Source: Paraphoma chrysanthemicola | Lineage: Eukaryota > Ascomycota > Dothideomycetes > Pleosporales > Phaeosphaeriaceae | Direction: 5' to 3' | DNA length: 64,000 nt | NCBI GenBank assembly: GCA_020744225.1 | Contig: JAGMWG010000014.1 | Location: forward strand, 558,001-622,000 | Shown: one piece after another, positions 55,457-64,000 of the stretch | How the letters are laid out: each line of letters starts with the position of its first letter | Position numbering within the stretch: the first letter of the stretch is position 1 | Notes under the pieces: model-generated | Databases searched by the model: none | What the model was told of the DNA's origin: nothing | What the model saw: only the letters and a program-made list of their open reading frames with translations | Position numbers and translations under genes: made by a program

Positions 55457-58400
55457 AGCTCCGAGTGAGTGGGTTCAACCTTTGTTCGACTCTAAGTTCC
55501 GGATTGGTGTTGCCCGAACATTGGCGATGCGGTATGTCGTCGTGGTGAGATGGCAAGACGTAGAGCCGGTTTTCCAAGGTCGCCGAGTTCCGGAACTAGC
55601 GCGCATTGGGCGCACGGTATGGCATTTGCACATGACTTGGTCCAGTGAGCAGGAGCGTCTAACACAGCAGATTCACACATCGATTTCGATATTCCGGGGG
55701 TTCGTGCTATGTTGACGACCTCTGCATATCGGTATATTCTGTTGAGCACTAGAAGCATCACCGACCGTACTTGCACCTAGCTTTGAAGAACATCAGCGGG
55801 GCTGGAGGCCGCAACACTCAATGCGCATGCCAGGTACGTGCGACTGGACAACCCTCAATCTTTCTCTCCAGCAATATGCGTGTGCCCTACACTATCTGAT
55901 CGAGGACAGCGTACTACTCGCCAGTGTGGGGGAGTCCTCGGTTGGACTACACCATGTGCACCATCCAGCACTTTCCGATTGCAGCATTGTCTCGGGCACA
56001 AACATGACCGGGTTCGCTGCTAGCACCTGAGCCTTATGAAAGTTTCCGTAATGCCAGTATCCTCCGTGAAAGGGCCGGCTGGACTTCCCAATACCACCGG
56101 TGTGGAAGATGCTTCTTTGGAACAAGCAAGCATCACAAGTCCCCATTGGCCATCACGGTTTCCCAAATGTTCACTATCGGTCAGATCGGAATGAGTGCAC
56201 TGACCATGAGTATCTTCAGCAATCGGCAGGATCATTAAGCTCAGCGATTCACAACTTGTACAGCCCCTTGGGAACATGCGGTGACATACCTATCGAGTGC
56301 AAGGACGATGCGATTGCAAACAAAAGCAACGCCAACAGGAACAGCCAATCCGCATTGGGAAAAGATTGATACGCATTTCGAGGCCCCACGGGTACTCCCG
56401 GATCGGCCGTCTAGCTGCCTTTGGATCGTGGGTGAACGGCTTTTTGGGGCGTCGAGCCCACGAGAGACGGTGACGAGGCGTTGTGATGTCGCATGTCACT
56501 CACGATTGCACTGGCTCTGCTGAAGAGACTGTTGTTAGTTGTTGATGATTTCGTCGGTCGGTGGTGGGTGTCACCATAATGGCGCGAATAAGTCGAAGAA
56601 GCTCGACATGTTGCCAATGTTGCACGCCTGAGTGGTCAGTTGCACGGATTGCAAACAGAAACTGCGGTGTGGAAACAAAGTTCTCGGGACTGTTGTCGGT
56701 ATGAAATTGCAGCCATCATCGTGGATCCGCAACGCCGAACGGCGAGACTCGTAAATTTGACGAGCATGCCACGCGAGTGTGGGACTCGCAGCACAGTGGC
56801 AAACGACGTCCACATTCCAAGGGCTGTGCATCCGAAACTGTCGAGGTGAAGTGTAGAACAAGCGTAACACTCTTACGAAACGTGGGATCTTCTTCGTCAG
56901 TGTTGTGTTGCGAGCTTGATTTCTGTGCTAGGCTTGTCAGCGCCAGGCCCAGCTTTGAGGCGAAATGTATTGACGTTGACTTGTCAAACTTTGCGTCAAG
57001 GAAGGGTTCCATGTTTCATCAAGCAAACGTGCAGCCATGGGCAAGTCGACATTGGTCGAGAGGCGCTGTCCGCAAGGCTGCATGTGAGCTCTAACGCCGG
57101 GGGTTGGTCGTCAGAAAGTGTTGGTCGCGCCTTCCCCCTTCGAACAGCGCGTGCAGAAGGAGTCGTCGTCGGCAGTAGTGGTGCAGTGCCGCCACTGCAA
57201 CGTATATCGCGCGCAGTACGTGCTAGGTAGGTGACGGACATGCATGTGAAGATGGAGATCAGTCGCTGCTACGTAGCAATCCGTGACCGCTGCATCGCCG
57301 TCGGCGAGGGTTGATTTCGTGATCCGCGCCAGAGTGATGGCATTTGCCACAATCAGGATGCTCCCCATTGGCCGTGCCCTGGTCGCAGGCTGTCTCGATG
57401 GATTCTGCCATATGGCCGCTTTCGTACACTGGGTTCTGGAGTTACACTGACGGCGCGGCGAATCAGACACGACGCCATCGCCAAGCAACGTGGGGTGTAT
57501 CAGAACGTCCGATAAGCAGCGCGCACCTTGCACAGAACGTCTACATCCAAGAGATAGAGGCTCTGCAAGGGGATGACGGCGCCGCGTAGCATCGATCCCT
57601 CCCAAGGCGGTGACAGCTTCAGAGGATAAACGCTCTCAAAGCTGCTCGGAGCGCAGCAGCGGGCCGTCTGTGCTCGTGGCCGCGATTGCGAGGCTCTGAC
57701 GAAAAGGTGTTGATAATGGGCTGCGGTGTGGGGTCCGCTTACCGTCCGAACGGACCTGGAATGCGTGGAGACGCGCATTGGCTGTCTGGAGCCGACACAG
57801 CGTTGGGCGGGCTGCTGACAGCGACGACGACGGTTTCTGCGCGCTGCAGGGAGCATGCGGCTGTGGACACTGCTGGGGGGCATTCTGGGGCGGCGACAGG
57901 CACGCAAGCGGACGAGCGTGGCCTGCGGCGGCGACGCAGTGGTTTCGGGCTCCCACGCTGCCCATGCCATTGGCGCGTTTTCGCCAGCCAACGTCTGAGT
58001 CTTATCTTTTACTCCTGGCTCGGCGGCCACCACACCCCATCCCCAGCGCTGCACCGAACCCACCAGCAGCCGCCATACCGCAGACATGACAGGGCTGACC
58101 ATCCTTTCTCTCCCCGGCGCGGGAGCTAGCCCACTGCCAAAAAGAAAGAGTACCTGCACATCCTGTGGCCCGCCCTGCTGACGGCCTGGCTCACTACCAC
58201 CCTCGCCATATGCACTGCGGCACTGCACCAGCTGCTTGAAAAGTCCCATTGCCCTCCTCCCACGGGCGCACACGTCCAACGAGCGCTGCTCCTTCTGATT
58301 GTGCCACCACCAGCGCGGCTGCTCCCGCGCAAGTGCACCGACGCTGCGGTTCTGACTGTGAGTCTATGTATGATTGCTTATCTTGTGCGTCGCCCGTCCT

Positions 58401-58641
58401 GGCCGCCTGCGTGTGCTGTGCTGTGCTATGCGGTGCGGTGCTGGACTGTCCTATATATTGCCGGAGCGCCCGCCCACGACCGCCTGCTAACAGCGTTGCT
58501 TCAGGCTGCTACCCGGCCTCGACCACCCGGGCATCCACTCCTTCACTCGCAGACCTCGCTCGCGCCTTCCCCGCCGGCCTTCCATGAGCCGCCTACTTGT
58601 CCAGGACCCACCCCACGACCACCGCTTCCGGTCGACTCCTG
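55457..58641. other. 3.2 kb region including the leader of the coiled-coil gene
   Basis: No gene is supported. The last kilobase is GC-rich and gives long open frames by composition (for example minus 57500-58279), without domain character. TATATATT at 58452-58459 may be a TATA box for the gene at 58642. An upstream ORF is listed separately. Confidence 0.5.
58452..58459 (+). promoter_or_regulatory. Possible TATA box of coiled-coil gene
   Basis: TATATATT stands out in GC-rich sequence, 190 bp before the ATG at 58642 and 132 bp before the upstream ORF. Confidence 0.45.
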
Positions 58642-58652
58642 ATGTACCATAA
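58584..58652 (+). promoter_or_regulatory. Overlapping upstream ORF
   Basis: ATG at 58584 opens a 22-codon frame (MSRLLVQDPP) ending in TAA at 58650-58652. The main ATG at 58642 lies inside it in another frame. Ribosomes starting at 58584 would terminate just past the main start, so the uORF could lower its translation. Confidence 0.5.
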
Positions 58653-60348
58653 CAATTCCCAGTCCAGCGTCCACCTGCCTGGAAAGCCTGCGCCGGGCAC
58701 CGAGGCCCAGCTCCCACGCGGCGAATGCAGCTTCATTGTGCCCGAGAGTGAGGGCAATGGCGGGCGCCAGCGCTGCTCCTGCCGCAGCTTCTATCCGGAC
58801 GCCATTGTGCGCTCGCGGTGTGGCTGCGGGCACCAGGCATGGCACCACGAAGCACAGCCGCTCTCCGCCGTGACCATGGAGGACTACGTGGCAGCCATTG
58901 AAGAGATGAAGCGACTGAAGCAGGAACTCAAGCGCTTCGAGAGCATGGAGCAAAATATCAAACAGGAGCTTTTCAAGGAGCGGATCGCGCGGGAGGAGCT
59001 GATCAGGACCAGTCGGGCCGTCGAGGCGCGCATGTACGAGAACATGCAATTCATGAAGATCTCCATGGACGACAGGGTCGAGGCTGTAGTCGACAAAACG
59101 ACCGAGTTCAGCGATCAGATCAAGGGCATGCAGGAGCGCTTGACCATGCTGGACGACGTCAGCATGGAGTTGGAGAATAGGGTCGAACGCGTTGAGGAGT
59201 ATGGAGGCCTGTCGAGAGACGTGACACCCGCCGCTTCAACACCCAAAGCGCGCCTATCAACGCCCAAGGCGCCGCCTGTGCCACAGCTGCCACTTCTCAT
59301 GCATCCGCAACACACGCTTGGTCAGCTGCCAATTCGCACCGATAAGAAGTATCCCCTGGCCTGGAGCGTCCGCGTCATCTTTGTGCCACGAAAGTCGCAG
59401 CGATTTGCCTTCGACCCTGACAGCAATGGCTACAAGCGATGTGCTTCGCGCAAGCTCCAGCAGAACCTCGAATTCCCCAGCCAGGACAGCTCGTGCTTCG
59501 CCAACCACATTGACAATGCCTTCAAGGGCGTCTGCCGTGGCAGGCCGTGGATGCCGCTGACTGGCCACCGGCCGGCTGATGAGCCCTTTGGCCGCATGGC
59601 ACTCACTCTACTGCCGGCTGATCTCATCCACCGCGATGTATGGGATTATCCGTTCCTCGAGGATCACTGCATCGCACACGATAAGTTGCAGGGCGACATT
59701 CTTTACATCACCCTGCAGTACGAGGACGTCACTTGGAATGAGATTCGATTCCTCCCAGCTGTGACTGGCATTGACGAGGCTTGCTGGAACCACGACGAAG
59801 AGCTCGACGGCACTGCAAAGTACAAGAGCCTGGACTCTGAGATCATGTACGATTACCAGGATCCTCCTCCAACATATTCGTCACGAACTCACTCGCTGGC
59901 GGACAGGGCGCCATCGAAGCTGGACGTCCTCGCCGACTCTGCAGCTTTACTGAGTCCCATCGAGCGTGCGCAGTCCCAGTCGTCCAACCACTCCATAAGG
60001 CTCAGCCCAATGCAGCGGACTCCCACTCAGTCATCGAGCCACTCTAGCAACCCACGATTCTCATCAGAGCGAAGTAGCCTGCGAAGCTTCGATACAGAGA
60101 CCACCGATGATGAGCACCGCGACAAGAAGCCCAAGCTCCGGTCGAAGCAAAGCATGCCCAACATCAACGGCGGCCATGCTCAACAGCGCATGTACGTCTC
60201 GGGCCGTTCCAAGCGCAAGATGAACGTGACGGAGAAGGGCATCAAAGAGCCACTGCACTTCAACGCTGGTAACCTCGCAAAGTGGCGACCCAACCATCTT
60301 CTTCACCCTCATTCGTCAAAAGGCAAAGAGGCTGCTCAGAACCCCTGA
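58642..60348 (+). CDS. Fungal coiled-coil protein of unknown function
   Basis: A single-exon ORF of 568 aa from the ATG at 58642 (MYHNNSQSSVHLPG). A Cys-rich segment near residues 29-70 (RCSCRSFYPDAIVRSRCGCG-HQAWHH) could bind metal. A long coiled coil follows (about residues 80-190, AIEEMKRLKQELKRFESMEQ onward). A compact conserved-looking domain follows (LAWSVRVIFVPRKSQRFAFD, KRCASRKLQQNLEF, WNEIRFLPAVTGIDEACW). The tail is Ser-rich and basic (RSKRKMNVTEKGIKEP). I recognise no named family; the pattern suggests a conserved fungal cytoplasmic or scaffold protein. An overlapping uORF precedes it. Confidence 0.8.
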   Translation: MYHNNSQSSVHLPGKPAPGTEAQLPRGECSFIVPESEGNGGRQRCSCRSFYPDAIVRSRCGCGHQAWHHEAQPLSAVTMEDYVAAIEEMKRLKQELKRFESMEQNIKQELFKERIAREELIRTSRAVEARMYENMQFMKISMDDRVEAVVDKTTEFSDQIKGMQERLTMLDDVSMELENRVERVEEYGGLSRDVTPAASTPKARLSTPKAPPVPQLPLLMHPQHTLGQLPIRTDKKYPLAWSVRVIFVPRKSQRFAFDPDSNGYKRCASRKLQQNLEFPSQDSSCFANHIDNAFKGVCRGRPWMPLTGHRPADEPFGRMALTLLPADLIHRDVWDYPFLEDHCIAHDKLQGDILYITLQYEDVTWNEIRFLPAVTGIDEACWNHDEELDGTAKYKSLDSEIMYDYQDPPPTYSSRTHSLADRAPSKLDVLADSAALLSPIERAQSQSSNHSIRLSPMQRTPTQSSSHSSNPRFSSERSSLRSFDTETTDDEHRDKKPKLRSKQSMPNINGGHAQQRMYVSGRSKRKMNVTEKGIKEPLHFNAGNLAKWRPNHLLHPHSSKGKEAAQNP

Positions 60349-63300
60349 TCTCGATCATCTATCTCCTATTTCATACTTTTGGATTTAATTTCTAGAGGCG
60401 TACAAGAGTAAAAGCCTCGCTTTACAAGGATACCCACCGGCGTTTCATTGCACGACTGAGCGACCCTCTGAGCTTGCATCCCTCAATACGGGTTCTACTT
60501 TACTTTCTATTTCGAGCTTCGTGGTCAGCGACAGATCTGACCGACGGCCATGTATTTCATCGGATCCGATTTTCTCTTTGTCACCATAGACGGTTCGGAA
60601 GACGGCAGCCAAGCCTGCTGGCTTGGGACGCAGTGTATGATTAGCCTACATCAAGACAAGACATTTCGGTAGCACGCCGCCCACCTCAACAATTTTATAT
60701 TCTGACTGCGCTTAACCACCAGACGAGGATTGACAGCACGTTCAGCTTGCACAGCATCGCCACAACAGGCATTTCATCTCTGACAAATAACCGGATCAGG
60801 CAGGTTCTCGCTTGTCCACACGCATAATCTATTTGCGACCGATCAGACCATGTGCAATCCGATACCGTATCGCCCTGCGCGATAAAGTCTCCGGGGGCGA
60901 TAACCCCCATACTGAATGTAGACACTGCCAAGACGGACCGCCCGAATGTGATGTGCAGCGCAGGGACCTGGGCCGGGCGTGACGTCCGCATCCGCCAGAT
61001 CGGCTGCGCATTCAGCCTTTGACGTTGATAGCGACGAAGACTGAAGTCAAACTTATCTTGAGACCCTGGCGGGAGATACCGGAGGATTCCAACGTCCCGC
61101 TTATCTTCCCCGCATTCAAGTAAGCGTAGATAGCGGAGGGAGATCGACCTTCACCCTACCCAAGAAGTACCGCAACAGTACTATCAACGGGTCGACAGAA
61201 CAGGATACGCTTCTACGTTGGAATTCACGACGTTCGAAACCGGATCAGCACTGGAATGTACTATGGTAAGGTCTGGGCGTCGCGTGGCCCATGCACCCTT
61301 ACTTTACTGGAGCACCTAGCTTCGATAAGACACGACACATACCGCGAGATAACGTGCCACGCACGACCATTGGATGCCGAACCCCACAGCCCCTGATTCC
61401 GTGGTCCTGCTCGTGGAGAATCCTGATGCGTGGAACCAGCGAGTCGGCCCGAGTCACTGTTGAACAGAAATGCATGACATGCAAATCCCATGCTTGACAT
61501 CTTTAGCTGGCATGAAGGTCTCGTGGTGATGAGTTGGGCGATTGTGATAAAAAGCAAGTATGCTGCAACGTCATGTCTCGTATCGCCTCTGTCGGGCATT
61601 GGGCTTTGGCGATGTCGAGATGTGACGTCTTGACAAGATTTTCGAAGTTCGAGGCAACGTGGTCTTTGCCATGTGTCGCATCCCGACAGCGTAACATCGC
61701 AGCTAGTGATTGTCCATCATTTGTCCTGCATCTCTACTCTTTCATGGGGCACAACGCTGCTGTAATTATATTCAGGCGATATCCGACGAGTGTTGAAACG
61801 ACTCGACCAATTCCCTCGCATCGGCTGTTCAAGCGGCTTCAGTCACGAAGTTCTAGCGTATCAGAAATTGAGCGTCGGAGTGTTAGGATTGGTGAATATA
61901 ATGAAGCAGTTGACACCAATTTAAGGCAAGAGCGTGGCCGATAACCTGGATCTTGTCATCTTTCTGCACTCACTGTACACAACATCACCAAGTTCCCGTG
62001 ATTCTTCTCAACGCCGTACTCCGTCGCTACAGCCTTCTGTGAGCTAGAATCGCACGGAGACTCTAACTTTAGAACGTGTAAACCCGATAAGTCCAAGTCA
62101 GCAGCAGACAATGTTGCCATATCCTCCACCAACTACCTTCACAACCTAACTAGTCGGGGTCTGAATTTTGTGTAGTTGAGCTCCTGGTCGTACCAGCTAT
62201 CGCGCGGCATAGAGTTGTTGCCCGACAAGTGCTCGAGTAAGTGCTCCCTCGGCGCGCCTGGGGAAACCCGTGGAATCACAGGACTTAGCACTGTTGCAAG
62301 CTCATCGCCAGGTTGGACAAAGTTTGTTTGTGTTGAATGAAGCATATGCCTTTTGGGACGAGATTGAGGTGGTCATGGAATTACTCCTCCTTCCCTCTGA
62401 TCTTGTACTCATGTGGTGATTTCTTCGTCTCACGCACAGTAGTTTCTAACCGCCTCCATTCCGCCGACGCATGAAGACATCGCTCGAATCAGCCGAGAGG
62501 TTCAATATTTTCGTTTTGAATGCTACGCCGTCGAACCAGTCAATTTGCTCATCACATCTTGATTGTCTTTGACAACTTTTTACAGTTTATTAATCACTGA
62601 TTTGATCTTCTCGTAAATCCGCTTGGTCTCTTGCGTAAACATATTCTAGCTTGACAAGCAGCGTTAGAATCCTTGCTGAAGATTTGGCCTTCGCTGTTTA
62701 GTTTGGTGAAACACATGATTCTAAGTTCCGTGACTTGCTCGATCCGCTTTTGCCATGGGGATTAGTACCTTCATGTATGCCATCTCTTGTCCAATTTAGA
62801 TGTGTCTAAGTCTTTTCCTTTCTGTTCCTTCCTTTCCCTCGTGCGAGCCCGCTCTTTCAATCCCTGATCTTCTATCATACGCTACACGATTCAAGGCTTT
62901 CTTCGAGTTTGTTATTATATCATCGCAAATGCGCTAATGTTTGATAGGTAAAGGACGTTGGTGTATTTGTTCTTGCTGTTTGTAAATCTTGAGAATCAGC
63001 GTTTCAGATTGTTTAGTTGAGGAAAAAGATGAGAACGCGCGACCTTGACTTCCAGCTTCTTACGTTGGTCGGCTACGGCTCGCGTTCCTCAAAGAAAAAG
63101 ACGGTTGTAACATAGGTCACAGTATCCCCGCATATCCCTTGGTGCTAGGGCGCTTACTGCAAGCGCAACCCCGCAATTCGATCCAATGCGACCTCCACCA
63201 CTCAGACAATCTTCACAGTTTATTCGCGGTCAGAGTGGACCAATGATGGAACACAAGCAAGCCCGTAAGAGAGGTTTGCAGACCTCAAGATATCTCTAAA

Positions 63301-63831
63301 ATGAGGTTAAACAAGACCACGTCCGCGGCATCGTCCGACCAGCCATCCTATCTCTTATCACAGCCCCTCGTGGTATCCGTGCCGATCCTTCCCTGCATTG
63401 GTAAACCCGGCCTATCATGACGAACACTGCACGCAAAGGATTCGCCCGACGATGAAGCGCTGAACAGACATTGGCCATAGAGCATCGGCGGTCGCCAAGC
63501 CGTTGCATCACACGCGAGCGGAGAATGTTACCTCGTGCTAGAAAGCCACATGGACGCATCCAACGGCATTCCAGACGTGCAGATAAGGCAAGCCCTCTGC
63601 AGCCCTCCTGCAACGCATCGCCATTGTGAAAATTTGCGAGATTTGCTTCTCCGAGTTGAAGATTTGCGATCGAGAAGGCAGAGATAAGAGCTGTGTTACG
63701 CGGTATATTGGGAGCGCCCTTGCTTTCAATTCTCAGAAGCACGACAGCACCTTGCATCGACCTGCGAGAGGGATTTCCTCGATCAATCCCCATCATCAAC
63801 ATCCGGCCAAAAGTCGAGAACGTTGTCCACC
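60349..63831. other. 3.5 kb region without a supported gene
   Basis: 3' flank of the coiled-coil gene and promoter of the edge transporter gene. The stretch at about 62400-63050 is T-rich and stop-rich in all frames. Open frames at 61534-61944 (plus) and 63296-63802 (minus) have no domain character. Confidence 0.5.
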
Positions 63832-64000
63832 ATGGCCGACATCAAGGACCCCGAGCTCGCCAAAAATGATCTAGAGATCACGTCGTCAAGCACTTCGTCC
63901 AAAGGAGGCGCTGCACCCGTTCCTCGAGCCGGCTCAATCACTCATCTGCCCAACTTTGAGCACGAAAAGGCGCTATGCTGGAAATTCGACCTGCGCATGC
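63832..64000 (+). CDS. Probable MFS transporter, 5' end only
   Basis: From the ATG at 63832 (context CCACCATGG) the frame is open to the window edge, giving 56 codons (MADIKDPELAKNDLEITSSS). The last residues (HEKALCWKFDLRM) resemble the cytosolic lead-in to the first membrane helix of fungal anion:cation symporters of the Dal5/Tna1 group, where a similar KxxxRKFDLRxLP-type segment is common. No membrane helix is inside the window, so the call rests on this short motif. Confidence 0.5.
   Translation, partial: MADIKDPELAKNDLEITSSSTSSKGGAAPVPRAGSITHLPNFEHEKALCWKFDLRM

Noticed and set aside
57500..58279. Minus-strand 259-codon open frame upstream of the coiled-coil gene
   Set aside because: GC-rich composition explains its length. 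It is Arg/Ser/Ala-rich, has no domain and overlaps the leader of the plus-strand gene.

Overview
The window looks like nuclear DNA of a filamentous ascomycete (Pezizomycotina, most likely a Dothideomycete). The evidence is short 45-80 bp introns with GTAAGT-like donors and CTAAC/CTGAC branch sites, and fungal gene families such as PacC, an XlnR/Xyr1-type regulator, a GH10 xylanase, a DUF3602-type protein and fungal Zn2Cys6 factors. Genes are not in operons. I rebuilt exon-intron structures by hand from splice signals, reading phase and family conservation; no transcript data were available.

Layout. 1-6.5 kb: a prenylated TeaR-like cell-end protein, ribosomal protein eS12 and a secreted GH10 xylanase. 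9.6-18.2 kb: the pH regulator pacC, a small RGGAGN-repeat (DUF3602-type) protein, a large basic protein of unknown role and a BAG-domain Hsp70 co-chaperone. 19-22 kb: a secreted protein made of tandem cysteine-rich repeats, facing a Ulp/C48-like protease. 23.8-27.4 kb: a divergent pair, a Gfo/Idh/MocA oxidoreductase and a DHDPS-type aldolase. 28.4-31.1 kb: an XlnR-family regulator. 35-43 kb: a Ure2-like glutathione transferase, the branchpoint-binding protein BBP/SF1 and a myotubularin phosphatase. 44-55.5 kb: four related two-finger C2H2 genes in the same orientation, closed by a convergent Zn2Cys6 regulator that contains two micro-exons. 58.6-60.3 kb: a coiled-coil protein with an overlapping upstream ORF. 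The right edge holds the start of a probable MFS transporter.

How the genes relate. Housekeeping genes (eS12, BBP, myotubularin, BAG) lie among genes that sense or exploit plant material: the xylanase, the XlnR-like regulator, PacC and a possible sugar-acid aldolase. The least ordinary part is 44-55 kb, gene-poor and carrying the local C2H2 family. Three members have an IDLT/VVDL patch resembling a SUMO-interacting motif. The Ulp-like protease elsewhere in the window has Asn where the family has its catalytic Asp. Any link between the two is inference only.

Six gaps longer than about 1.8 kb (6.5-9.7, 21.9-23.8, 31.1-35.1, 45.0-48.4, 55.5-58.6 and 60.3-63.8 kb) hold no gene I can support. I saw no complete transposon, tRNA, rRNA or CRISPR.
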